From positions 11,222,001 through 11,286,000 of the forward strand of contig NC_080672.1 in assembly GCF_030247195.1 (NCBI RefSeq): a stretch of 64,000 bases of DNA, in the 5' to 3' direction. Source of the DNA: Topomyia yanbarensis. Its lineage: Eukaryota > Arthropoda > Insecta > Diptera > Culicidae. The notes under the pieces were generated by a model that was given only the letters and a program-made list of their open reading frames with translations, searched no databases and was not told the DNA's origin. The position numbers and the translations under genes were made by a program. Shown piece by piece: positions 45,424 to 55,830 of this stretch; the first letter of the stretch is position 1; each line of letters begins with the position of its first letter.

Positions 45424-45625
45424 TTTTGACCAGATTTTGTCAGCCTTACATGAAAACCCGTTTATTGGGCTCTAGCAAAAGAACCAAGTAAAATTGGACA
45501 ATCATTTTTTGAGCATATTTTTCTTATCTCAGAGAAGCAAAAATAAAGAATAATATTTTAATAATTTCAGTTTATTAAGAAGAAAGCAGAAAATATGTCT
45601 CGATTTTGGCAGCCTAAAATGGACC
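45424..45625 (+). repeat. Dispersed repeat, copy 1 (TTTTGTCAGCC family)
   Basis: GATTTTGTCAGCCT, ATGAAAA.C.GTTTATTGGGCTC, AAGAACCAAGT and TTTTTTGAGCATATTTTTCTTATCTCAGA are shared with about 61334-61435. The shared block then continues to CAGTTTATTAAGAAGAAAG. It is AT-rich and probably a miniature element, situated in a presumed intron of the nested gene. Confidence 0.6.
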
Positions 45626-45958
45626 GCGTGGATGACAAGTACAGATCTTCTCTTCCTGATCAGTTTGCATCTCTTTACGAACAGAAAATTTATCCCAGCA
45701 CTCAAGCTTTTTCTATTAATCTGTAGATCCAACTAACGAATCGAATTCGGTAATGAACAAGTCCAGTCAGTGTCCGCGGCATTCTTTGATTCTAGCGAAA
45801 CTTTCCATATTTCTTTTGTATGACAGACTAACCATTTTGTCTTCAAAAATGTCGTCTTTAAAGCAACTTTTTAAACCCATGCATAGAGACAGCTGACTAA
45901 TCAGTATTGTTTAATATAGCAAAAATTGACATCAAAATGGTAACCCATTATCTTTCAG

Positions 45959-46159
45959 CAACGAATAGATTTTCTCTACCAAAAGACAATTTATGGAGGA
46001 GATACACATAACTTAGTAGGTCAAATTGACGTATATAATTTGACATATTCCGGAAAGCTACAAGCTGAAGCTAAAATACACTACAGAAACTTGCATTTGA
46101 AACAGACCAAAAATTCTGCCAAGGAAAACCAAAAAAATGTCGAAGCGATAGATCCTTAA
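45959..46159 (+). CDS. Last exon of the unrecognised nested gene
   Basis: After ATTATCTTTCAG at 45958 the frame reads QRIDFLYQKTIYGGDTHNLV, GQIDVYNLTYSGKLQAEAKI, HYRNLHLKQTKNSAKENQKN, VEAIDP and TAA (46157-46159): 66 codons. Composition is clearly coding-like. It needs phase 0 at its 5' end while exon 2 leaves phase 1. Either an intervening exon exists (45600-45730 has an open stretch VDDKYRSSLPDQFASLYEQK), or a one-base shift marks a pseudogene. No family recognised. Confidence 0.4.
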   Translation, partial: QRIDFLYQKTIYGGDTHNLVGQIDVYNLTYSGKLQAEAKIHYRNLHLKQTKNSAKENQKNVEAIDP

Positions 46160-46498
46160 TGCTAAAAGTTCACTCACCTTGCGACTATTTTAACAAGAAA
46201 AAAATTGACAAAAGCATTAAGCCTTCCTTGACTCTATTTTAAGACAAAATAGATTGCCTGGAGGTTTTAGAATCAAGAAGCAAATTCTTGAAAGGATAAA
46301 AAGTCAGTTTTTTTAAATTTCCTTTTAAAAATAGTGGTGTTTGAAAACGAAAATATAGCAATTGTGGAAGAAAAGAATAACGTTCGACTCATACAATGAT
46401 AAATCTACATCGTTCAGTACACACAGGAAGATTGATTGTTCAATATGACTACCCTGCAGAATATCAAAATTTGGATAATACAGAGATTTGTAGTACTT

Positions 46499-46858
46499 CT
46501 AGGGAGGAGCGCCGATATCGTGTACATTATTGGCCGCAATAACTAGATGGAAGATTTTGTGATTCAGACCTGAAATTGTATCAACATAAACCATTTGAAA
46601 ATCAAGGTAACCACAAAACACAAGAAACCTTAAGCAACGTGGGTGTCTTTTGAAAAGCACTATGCTCATACGTTGATAGTTCACTGTACACCAGATAACG
46701 ACGACGCCATTCTGCACCCATTCTATACGATCAATGCGTACGGTGTGATACGGAACCCAAACGATAGTTCCATACTCCAGCATGCTGCGTACCAGGCTGA
46801 TGGACAGAGCCAGACAATACACGTCGTTGAAGTTTCGTTTGAGTCAAAGTACTGCTAG
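46499..46858 (-). pseudogene. Non-LTR RT thumb fragment
   Basis: The minus strand reads CLALSISLVRSMLEYGTIVW, VPYHTVRIDRIEWVQNG, then CLRFLVFCGYLDFQMVYVDT and IAANNVHDIGAPP. LVRSxLEYGxxVWxPY...RIExVQ is the post-RT thumb of CR1/Jockey-type elements. The central part is frameshifted. It lacks ends. Confidence 0.65.
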
Positions 46859-47079
46859 GTTTAAGCACTTACTTGATTGAAGTTGTCGATTAAGCATAGC
46901 TAACAGTCGAGTATAATACCCAGGTTCTAGGTCAATGAAACTTATTCTACAGGAGCTGTCCCCACTGCACACTTAAACGAAAGCGGCAAATTACTCGCAT
47001 GGAAACGATTGCGTGCCATTTTTAAACTTGACTTTGATAATGCCAAGACGAGGCGGAAAAATGGCATCTGAGTGATCAG

Positions 47080-47344
47080 AAAGATATGATGTGAGAAGTA
47101 AGGGCGGAAGAGACTGATCAGCGATGAATGGCCAACGGTGATAGATGAGAAATGACAGTTGAGTCATAAGAGATTAGATATAAAAGGATAGTGATTTGCG
47201 GTCAAAAGTGAGAAATGAAAAGTGAGAGGTACAAAGTTTGAGATGAGAAACAAGAATTGAATGTTGGGAAGCCTTGATAAGTGATCGATGAAACATAAGA
47301 ATTAAAACGAAAGATATGAAAAGTGCGACTTCAGATATGAGGAG
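47080..47344 (+). repeat. AG-rich minisatellite, segment 1
   Basis: Degenerate tandem units such as GAGAAGTGAGAAATGA and GATATGAGAAGTG. The array is cut by the solo LTR at 47345. The same repeat recurs at 49380-50269, 50522-51620 and 62990-63150. Confidence 0.75.
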
Positions 47345-48462
47345 TGTAACCCGCCAGGGTAACAATTTAGCACTGGGTGGAAATATACCCTTTTTTGCGT
47401 ATACACTCCGTAGAGTGTATTGTTTACGTAATATTAGGCTCACCGCTGTTCGGTACCGTTCACATTTAGTTGTAAATTTTTGTTCATTTTCGCGTTTGTG
47501 AACGGTTTTATTCGTACAGATAGGTTAGATAATTTTTGTTTTATGTTTGTGAATTAGTAACATAGGGCTTAGGTAGGCTACCGCTCTCCTCTTCCAAAGT
47601 TCGTGTATACTGGTTATGCTGCTCATCGTTGACAGCTGTGCGACAAGGCGGTTGGCGGTTTGTGATAGTCGAGGGCGGAAGGCGGCCATCGTGTTAGAGT
47701 GGACAGAAAGTGACGGACCACGGCTTCAAACAGACGTCGAGATAAGTGTTCTCTTTTTTCGGGACAGTTCCCCGCCACTAGAAGAAAGAATTCAGTGCGC
47801 GCGTGCGACGGCGATATAAAACCGTCGAATAGTGCCGGCCCGTGGTTCGGGCACTAGTGAAGTGAGTGGTGTTGGTGCGCCGAAGTGGGACAGCTAACCG
47901 TAAAGGAGCATTCTCGCGTCCCCGGCTAAAATCCAAGGAACCGTACACCGACCGTTCTCGCTATAGAGGGGATAAGTCGAACGAGCCAAGCTCTCCTCTA
48001 TAGCTAATAGCCAAGGAGAACGCAGCAGGGCGGACAAAGGTTCCCCCTGGGAAGTTTACTGCGGTAACTTCCGGGATCGTTTACGGCGAGTAGACGATCC
48101 GGCAATTCGTCGCCAACGTCGCTAGGGAGGTTCCAACAAAGGAGCCAAGCTCACCTCCCTAGCTAAACGCCAAGGACCGCTGCCGGAGCAGCCAGCTGGG
48201 ATACCAGTAGACAGACCAGGCCGTTGTTGTCCTGGCCGTACGGAGAAACCCGCCCGCCAGTTCGCCAGCAGTTACAAACGAAGCAGCGTAGTATGCAGTG
48301 AAGGGGATCGGTGGAATAAAAATTGGTAAATTTAATTTGTTTGTTTACTTTTTTTCTTGTGAAACGAAAATCCGAAATTCTGTAGGAGCACCTGGGCCGC
48401 CCTGAAAAGAAGGGTTCGCCGGGCAAACAAGAACCCGAGTAGTGGGCAAACCCCTACTTACA
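47345..48462 (+). mobile_element. 1,118-bp solo LTR
   Basis: The unit begins TGTAACCCGCCAGGG and ends CCCCTACTTACA, with TGTAA/TTACA inverted tips. It is flanked by GGAG at 47341-47344 and 48463-48466, a 4-bp duplication as made by gypsy-like integrases. A TATAAA box (47815-47820) and downstream AATAAA (about 48315) fit U3-R-U5 order on the plus strand. The downstream part (47960-48165) is a chain of hairpins. No internal region or second LTR is present, so this is the product of LTR-LTR recombination. Superfamily is inferred from the duplication length. Confidence 0.75.
47961..48162 (+). repeat. Chain of hairpins in the LTR leader
   Basis: Stem 1 pairs CTATAGAGG (47961-47969) with CCTCTATAG (47995-48003). 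Stem 2 pairs GGAAGTTTAC with GGTAACTTCC (about 48049-48072). Stem 3 pairs CCGGGATCGT (48071-48080) with ACGATCCGG (48094-48102). Stem 4 pairs CTAGGGAGG (48122-48130) with CCTCCCTAG (48154-48162). Stems 1 and 4 share the loop motif GAGCCAAGCT and are each followed by AGCTAANNGCCAAGGA. Confidence 0.8.
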
Positions 48463-48466
48463 GGAG

Positions 48467-49379
48467 TGAAATATTACAAATGAGAGGAAACTGAAGTTGG
48501 GTTTTGTTATTTCGAATGCATCTCTTCAGTATCTGGTACCAACAATAAGACTGACTTATCACTAAAAATTGAATAACTTATATAAATTTCCTGGTGATTC
48601 TTGCAGCAAATATGTTTTGCTACTTTAGCCTTTTCGGTATTTGTTGTTTCTGCGATGTGTTCTTTGAATCAGCTTTCTAAATTCCTTTTTGGTATGTTAA
48701 ATATATATTTTGTAACAGTATAGTAAATTACTACTTAGATCAATACTTCGATCGAGTCTTTAGTAATTTTCGATTCCTGTACAGCTCAGGCAAGGTCATT
48801 TTCGGGCGAAGCGTTCTTGACAGTATCGTCATATTCTACTGATATCTTCCTGAGTTCTGCAGTGGTAGGATTCAGTGTAGTGGGGAATTAGTATAGTATA
48901 TTTTCTATTATTTTACCTTGAGGAACGAAGAGGGATAAGAGAGTAATTTAATGTGCTAGGTATAACTCGTCTGGTATTCGTAGGCTTTTCGTACATTTTC
49001 AATTCGAAATTGCTTGATACTCTAATGACGAGTACGTCTAAGATTCTCTTTTGAAACCAAGTTAGCCGGGTAAAAATTGTTGATAGTTTCTCACGTTTGC
49101 TGATCTCCACCAGCATTCAGGCAACCAATAATTTTTGTTCTTCTTCTTTTGTTAATGTTTACCATAAAAAGTTCGTGTAGAGTAACGACGACAACGGGTT
49201 CCCGTGTCGGTGCTCCTACTTTACATATTTAGCCTCATATTTTTAATATCTCAAATTATTAAAAATTTAACTCCCTAAATGGAAGAAATAGAAATAAAAC
49301 CATTTTGTTCATCGGGATAAAAACCTAATAAGTTAAATTTTCATTTTTCGAATCCATCTCGTCGGTAATGCAAGGTAAG
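48467..49379. other. Interval without recognised gene
   Basis: AT-rich sequence in the upstream E75 intron; no repeat or ORF with recognisable content. Confidence 0.4.
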
Positions 49380-50269
49380 AAGACGGACAACTGAGATATG
49401 AGAAGTGAGATTTAAAACGCGAGCGTCTTAAACGAATGAGAAATTAGTCATTAAAGATGTGATTGAAGTGGTTTGAATGAATAGGTGACAATTGAGCGAG
49501 TGCAGTTGATACATGGGAAGCAAAAGGCGAGAAGTGGATAAGGAGGACCGAGAAATGATGCGTAAAATATTGGAAGCGAGAGGAAATATAAACTTATAAC
49601 AATATGAAAAGTAAAGATAAAAAAGGAAAATACGAAAAGAAATATTAAAGACAACAGTAGAGATATTATAAGTGTCACGTGAGATATGAGATATAACAAA
49701 GTGAAGTGGAAGCAGAAGCTAGAGATGAGATAGCAGTAGACTGAATGAAAAGGTAATAGTTGAAAAAGTAAAATTGAATTGATGAAATTCAAGTTGAGAG
49801 AAGTGAAAAGTGCGACATGAGTTATAGGGAGTGAAGTATTAGAAGTGAAGGGAAAGCGAAACTAAGTGGGAGGCTTGATGTGAGAAGAGAGCTATTGAAA
49901 ATAAGAAGCGAGATATGAAAAACAATAAATGGAAGATGAAAAGTGCCAAACGAGAGGTGACAATAGGGGATAAGGGAAATAAGATGTGAAGCGTACTAAG
50001 TGAAGTGGAATGAGAGATTGAAGGACAGAGGAGAGATTTAAGTTCACTGAGTAAATAGGTGAATGCGCGCGGAAAAATTTAATATTAGACATAAAAAGTG
50101 AGTCATTAGATATGTTACGAAATATGAGACGAGAGAAGCGAAATATGAAATGTTAAAGAAAAATGCGAAATGAGATGTAAAATTGTTGTCGCGAATATGA
50201 GAAGTAAGGAATGAGATATAACAAGTGAAGCGAATATCAAGGTTAAATGATAGAGGAGCGATCTGAGTA
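49380..50269 (+). repeat. AG-rich minisatellite, segment 2
   Basis: Degenerate units of the GAGATATGAGAAGTGAGA type with little C or T on the plus strand. The minus-strand frames through it are Ser/Phe/Leu/Ile-rich artefacts. Confidence 0.8.
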
Positions 50270-50277
50270 GTTTAAAT

Positions 50278-50513
50278 CAGCGGTTCTCAACCTTTTTCGT
50301 ACCATGGACCCCTTAGAAATCAATCTGGGTTGCTTGCGGACCTCCTCGGATAAACATCGATTTTGTATGCTATCAACAAGTTATTTTCAGTTTGTTACGA
50401 AACTAGACGGAGAAGTTTCAATCTGCACTCGGGAATCATATTTTTTTCGCGGACCCCCAGCAACGACTCTACGACCCCCTAGGGGTCCGCGGACTCCAGG
50501 TTGAGAATCACTG
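50278..50513. mobile_element. 236-bp hAT MITE
   Basis: Starts CAGCGGTTCTCAACCTTTTT and ends GGTTGAGAATCACTG, imperfect terminal inverted repeats of the widespread CAGTGGTTCTCAACC type. The 8-bp duplication GTTTAAAT (50270-50277) / GTCTAAAT (50514-50521) has one mismatch. There is no coding capacity. It inserted into the AG-rich minisatellite. Confidence 0.9.
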
Positions 50514-50521
50514 GTCTAAAT

Positions 50522-51620
50522 GAATGGGTGTGAGTCATGAGATACGAGATATAGAAAGGTTAAACGTGGGATATGATATGGTATGAATTAGTCGTTAAAG
50601 ATGCTATGCGAAATAGGAAATGCGAGAGCTGAGATAAGTGAAATAAGATATGAGAAGTGCGAAATGAGAGCTGAGATGTTAATGATGACAACGAAGATAT
50701 GCGATATAAGAGGTGAACTGGAAACAGAGATTGGAGGTCAGAGATGAGGTTAGAGTTGTACCAGTAAAAATGAGTGAAATGTGAAAAGTGAGAACTGACA
50801 GATGAGACGTTAAACATGATAATGGAGATAATGGGAAATAAAACAAAAAGGTATATTAAAGGATAAGGTGAAGCATAAGAAGTATGAGGGGAGATGTTAG
50901 ATGTGAGAAATGTGAATTGAGTACTATGAATAAATATATGAAAATTGAGAGAATGAAACAGAAGAGCAAGTGAGAAATAAGAGATGAGAAGTGCGAAGTT
51001 AGAGGTGATATATTGAACATAACAAAGGATGTATGAGATGCGTCATGTAAGAAGTAAAGTGGAATTAATCAAAATGAATATAAGGGAATTGAACAAATGA
51101 AACTAAAAATGTGAGCTATGAAAGTGGGAAGTGAGATATGAGGAATGAGAAATTGTAAGTGAGATGCTAGCAATGAGAGATGAGATGTAAAAAATGAAAA
51201 ACAAGATAAAAGATATTAATATAACAATTGGGATAATTAGAAGTGGAAGGAAATTGATGTGATTTGAGCAGACTGAATTAGATTCTCAAATCAGAAGCGT
51301 GAGCCACGAGAATTAAAGTTAGAAGTGGCTACGGAGATAAGAGAAATAAGATGTGAGACGTGCAAAATTAAAGGATAAAATAGTAGTGAGATACAGGTGG
51401 AGTGATGAGAAGTTAGAGATGAGCTAGAAGTGATTAGAAAGATTATGTAAGAAGCGAGAAATGAAAATTAAAAGATGATAAGTAAATGATTGGAGATTGA
51501 AAATAATAGTCTAGAATTAAGAGGTATGATATTAGATGTGAGATGTAAGGTAAAACGGTATATCGAGTGGGAAGGTGACAGATGGGAGAGAATAAGTAAG
51601 AGAAGAAATGAGAAGTGAAA
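50522..51620 (+). repeat. AG-rich minisatellite, segment 3
   Basis: Continuation of the same degenerate GARATRTGA/GAGAAGTGA array beyond the MITE. It ends near GAAGTGAAATGTTAC at 51611-51625. Confidence 0.8.
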
Positions 51621-51625
51621 TGTTA

Positions 51626-52439
51626 CTATGCTGTTCGCCCTTGGGAGCAAATTTGATTAAAAGAAATGGTGACCGACTTATTCCGATAGCTTCATAGAGG
51701 GAAACAGTATATTGCCACATTGGTTTGTTAGCTGAATGTTTTGATTTCGCTATGATCTTATCGGTAAATCCAGAACTTCTCCACTACCGGGAAGTCAGTC
51801 GCGACCAGTTGTTTCAACATACGTAGAAATTTTGTGTCAATTTTGGATTTACAATCTAGCTTGCAGATCAAGTTGGCCTTATAGTTTTTCATAAAATATT
51901 TAGTTATGTAAGAGTTTGTAAATTAAAGCTAAAACATCCGGTCTATGACAATCACAAAATAATTCAGTCGAAAAAAGCCAAAATTTTTCGAAACAGAAAA
52001 TTGAAACAAATCGAAAAAGTGACGATATGGCAAGGAGTTTGCAGCTTTGAGTGAAACATGCTAGTTACCCTCCCGAAAAAACCAATAAACAGAAATGAAA
52101 GAGTATGTTTTGATAAAATAATGAAGGTTTTCACTTATTTCAGCTTCGTTTTCTATCGAGTTTCGAGCAAATCTAGATAGTTAAAACGTAACGAGAACAA
52201 TCTCCGAACATATTTGGGACAATCAATGTAAAGAAATCTAAAGCGAAATGGTTGAAAATGTGGATCAAACTGGTGAACTAGTTCGAATAAAGTCTTGCTG
52301 GAAGAATGGGTAGCAGTTTGGAACGAAAAAAATTAAATTATTGAAAATTGGCAACGGATATCTTCTTGATGGGTATTCTTTAAATTGTATGCAAATTATT
52401 GAATCCATGATTTTGAATTATGTTGCCCTCAAACACATA
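51626..52439. other. Interval without recognised gene
   Basis: AT-rich, non-repetitive by eye, no supported ORF. Confidence 0.45.
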
Positions 52440-54831
52440 ACTCGGAGGACGTCTTCAACCACCCGATTGTGACTCACTAAGAAGTCGTGTTAAACCGTCT
52501 CGGCGGCCAGCCACAACAAAACAAGGAAGACCCCGCGCCGTCACCACCCGTCGCTCTCCGCGAGGACACGAACAAAGCCGCGCACACCGGAGCGAAAGGG
52601 TTGACCATGCTCGTGCAGTTTCGAAGCCGTTCTTCAACTTCACCGCGGCGCGCGCTCGGAAGCGGCCTCGAGAACGAGCGCAACTTCCCCAATGGATTGT
52701 TTTTTTTGGGTATCGTTCTTGGCTTTGTTTCATTGAGCGCTCGTTCACTCACTCACTCATTCGTTCGTTCGAAATTGAAATGGATGCGGCGAAGCTCGCC
52801 GCCAACCAAGCAGGCTGTGAAACTGAAGGATTCAGCGTGGCCTTCCATTGAACTTGCCGTGGTTGTTGTTGTTGTTGTTTCTGTCTGTCGCACCTTTGAG
52901 AGGTGGACGAACAAAAAAAAAATAAGCCATGAGGTCGACACTGGTGCTTTATAACCCAGTTAAATCGACAGTCAGTCAGTCAGTCAGTTCCGTGTCACTC
53001 GTTCGCGCAAAGCGAAAGTCTACTATGACCTACTGAGCGAGACGGTGCGTGGCACTCCACTCGAGCCTCCTCTTGCCGCAAGCAATTGTCGGTGGCTTCG
53101 AACAATACCCCGCCGCGAGGTGAGGTTGAATGACCCCCCAAATAATGGTGGTGGAATCAGTGGGAAATGTACGACGAGACACGAGAAGAAAAAAAAACGA
53201 AAGCGCAGTCTGGTTAATGACCTTCTCTCGGCGATGATCCTTTTCACTTTTTTTTCTCTTTCTCACTGGATTTCGCATGCAGAAATATTCGGTGGAATTT
53301 TCGACCCCCTTCCAGTAGGCAAAAGAGGTCTTGAAATTCACTTTCTTTTATCGGCCGCCTCTTTAAAGCCGAGTCGAACCAATGAACGAACGAACGAACG
53401 AACGAGGGTGCAAGTGAAAAGTGAAAAGAGATACTAGCCCAAAACAAGCCAGTAGTAACCGTGGCCGTATTAGTAGTAGCTGTATCTCCAGGGGAAGGGG
53501 TCAGGGGACCAAAGAAAGAGAGCCGAAGATAAATAAAGGAAAAGTGTGTTACTTTCACGCGCCGTGCCTCGTGCAGCTGATGATCGGCGTGCGAGAAAAC
53601 GAAAACAAGGTAGGCGGCGGCGCGAGCTAAAGCCCCGATACCAGATGAAGGAAGGCGGCGGCAGCCGTTCAAATTCGGAACTTCCAGTTATTTACTGGGG
53701 CAGAGGCGGCAGGCAAAGGGGGTATATGTTTAATAGAGAAATTACAAACAGCGCAGCGAAATAGATACAAAAAGCGAAGAGAAAGGAGGAACACAACGGC
53801 GAAAATACAAACACAGATCCGGCGGCGCTTTTGGCCTTTATTTTGACTGCTGTGGAAGGTCTCTTTCACGATTGCGGCGGGTCCCTCGAGCGAACCGGCT
53901 CGCTGGCTGAATGAATAGAGAAAACGAATCAATTCAAGGTGTGTGGAGTGTGTGAGAAATGAAGGTGAGAGTGGTTGGTTGGTTGTGGGGAGGGGGGAGG
54001 GGATACATTTCCTCGTTTCACTTTCGTCGGTGCGTCTAGGAGACACTGCATCGCGCGGTGCTCGTTGTAATCTAGTAACCTGAGGCGTGAGAAATGAATG
54101 AAGCAAAAAAAAAAACAAATGGGGGACGAGAGGAGCTACACCGCAAACACGTGCGCATTAATTTTTTTTTCGAAACTAGTTGACTTGTCGATAAGTTTCC
54201 TTTCCACTTTCATCACCCATGACAACGGGTCGGATCCTTGCAGCCTGCTGTGTGGAAAATTTCAAAACGTGGACGATGATGATGGATTATTTTTTTTTTT
54301 TGGTTTTACGATTCCGCTTTCTCTCTGCCGTTTGTTGAATGTCAACGATGGGTCATACACACTATGTATCAGCTCTCTGCGTGTGTGTGTGTGTGTTGTT
54401 GATCCGGTGAAACCGCCTGCTGGGATAGGAGTTTTGCAGAATCAAGGTCAAAGATCACCATCTTTTACCCACACTTTCACGAACACGAAGAGCAACCCGC
54501 TGTGAAAGGTCAAGTGATAGGGCGACAGAGGATAAGTACAGTGACGGACAAAGTGAAATTTCCTATGCCTACTCGGATGATGAAAAAGAAAAGGCCTTTC
54601 TATCAAAATCAATCCCATGATGATGTTTTTTTTAACGATTTTCAAAGCCTTCTTGGACTGGACTGGACTCCTAGCTGGTGTCTTTATCGAGCGTCAGTTA
54701 CTGTATCCCAGCACCCACGCTTTTTACGCAGAGAGGAGTTCGGGTTGCTGGGTTGTTCTTGGAATCAAATGAAACGCGAATAATGATGCCAGTTAGTGGA
54801 AAACGAGAAAAATATGTTCTCTTCAACCTAC
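52440..54831. promoter_or_regulatory. E75: GC-richer block downstream of the E75D exon
   Basis: CpG-rich sequence unlike the neighbouring AT-rich introns. It includes TCAAGGTCA (54442-54450), which together with AGATCA forms a DR1 (54445-54457), AAAGGTCA (54505-54512), and a (GT)n tract at about 54380-54395. Long overlapping frames on both strands (for example 52487-52954 plus, 53669-54118 minus) are Arg/Ser-rich by-products of composition. A regulatory role is inference. Confidence 0.4.
52950..52990 (+). promoter_or_regulatory. Candidate plus-strand TATA/initiator promoter
   Basis: TATAA at 52950-52954 is followed at 24-36 bp by a run of TCAGT initiators in (CAGT)4-5 (52970-52988). This spacing is typical of arthropod core promoters. 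Transcription would be antisense to E75. No coding product follows, so it would make a non-coding RNA or may be chance. Confidence 0.3.
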
Positions 54832-54895
54832 GTGCATTGTGATAGGAGACAACTCCCTTCAGGATTCCCTTCAATATTGGTAATTCTTCGCTCAT
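54832..54895 (-). CDS. E75: E75D-type first coding exon
   Basis: ATG at 54895, preceded by CTACAAAAAAACACAAA, opens MSEELPILKGILKG, ends SYHNA and leaves one base at donor C|GTAGGTTG. That phase 1 end joins exactly to CG|GTC of exon 42724-42959, creating Pro22 and continuing VRFGRV. The N-terminus ELPILKGILKG..YHNAPVRFG corresponds, from memory, to the DNA-binding-domain-less E75D isoform of other insects. The full product would be about 874 residues. Lacking zinc fingers, it could act only through partners or ligand. The exon has its own leader, so it implies an internal promoter. Confidence 0.9.
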
Positions 54896-55830
54896 TTTGT
54901 GTTTTTTTGTAGATTGGTGGTTGTTTCGTTTGCGTCTAAAATTGGAACTTTTTTCTTTGGTACTATTTTCACTGCTATTTTTTTCTGTATTTGTATATGT
55001 ATTTTTTTCTCACTTATTCACGCTTTTTTTTTAAAAACTAGATTATGTCGTCAATCTTGTGCTTCTCATATTGCTTCACTTGGAAATTGATTTTCACCGT
55101 CGTCGTCGTCGTTGTTGTTGTTGTTGTCGTACACCACGCTAAATTGCGTTTCCAATTCCGATCCATCCAGCCGACCAGCGGCAGCGCAGCAATATAGGAG
55201 GCTACGGATGGGGAGATTGATGCGGCACACTCTCTAGTCGCAGTAACCCATACCCATACCAGCCATACAGCACACTTTCACTAGCCGCGCGGCGCTGCAA
55301 AAGCCTACTTGTTTTCACTGCTCTGCTTTTCCCAACGTGATGGTGCACACACTCTCTCTTCGGGCGCGCACTGGCTGTAGGTATATATCTTTTCACTTCG
55401 TGCAAGCAAAGAAGGCGGCTTTTAGTAGCAGCTTGTTTTCATTTGTAACTTTACTAATCACAGTGTGCCAGAAGATTTTCTACGTTTTTTTTTTCCTTCT
55501 ACAATTTCACACACAGCAACCGATATCGCACAGGTTTGCTTATCAACACGGCAAACAGGATCATTCATTCACGCTCATTCACTCAGTCGTTAGAGATCAC
55601 ACACCAGCACTTCCTTTTTCCGCGTAGCACTTGACGTTTTTGGCTCCAAAATTTGTACCCTTGAGTTTGATTTTCCTGTTGTCCTCGCGAGAGATAGAGA
55701 AAATAAATCGAGATCGAACGGTCGCGATCACGTAGATTTGATGATTCCGATCAATTTGCAAAAGCGCACTACTATCAGCCAGAGTGACTGCTGAAATGCG
55801 ACCACCGACATCAACGAACTAACTGTAAAG
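54896..55830 (-). promoter_or_regulatory. E75: E75D leader and promoter-proximal region (inferred)
   Basis: The sense (minus) strand just upstream of the ATG is A-rich and intron-free in appearance. It contains a CAA/CGA trinucleotide tract (plus 55099-55128), an 8-codon uORF (55043-55069, MRSTRLTT) and a 10-codon uORF (55234-55266, MAGMGMGYCD). Leader-like sequence seems to continue to about 55830, where TTTACAGTTAGTTCG could be an initiator with a downstream element. No TATA box is well placed. The start site is unresolved and the leader could contain an intron. Confidence 0.5.

Noticed and set aside
47080..51620. CRISPR-like array in the AG-rich region
   Set aside because: No constant repeat with unique spacers; it is a degenerate minisatellite in a eukaryotic genome.
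52487..52954. 155-codon plus frame and overlapping ~95-codon minus frames
   Set aside because: Arg/Ser-rich in both directions, as expected from GC-rich non-coding DNA; ends in a GTT microsatellite giving poly-Val.
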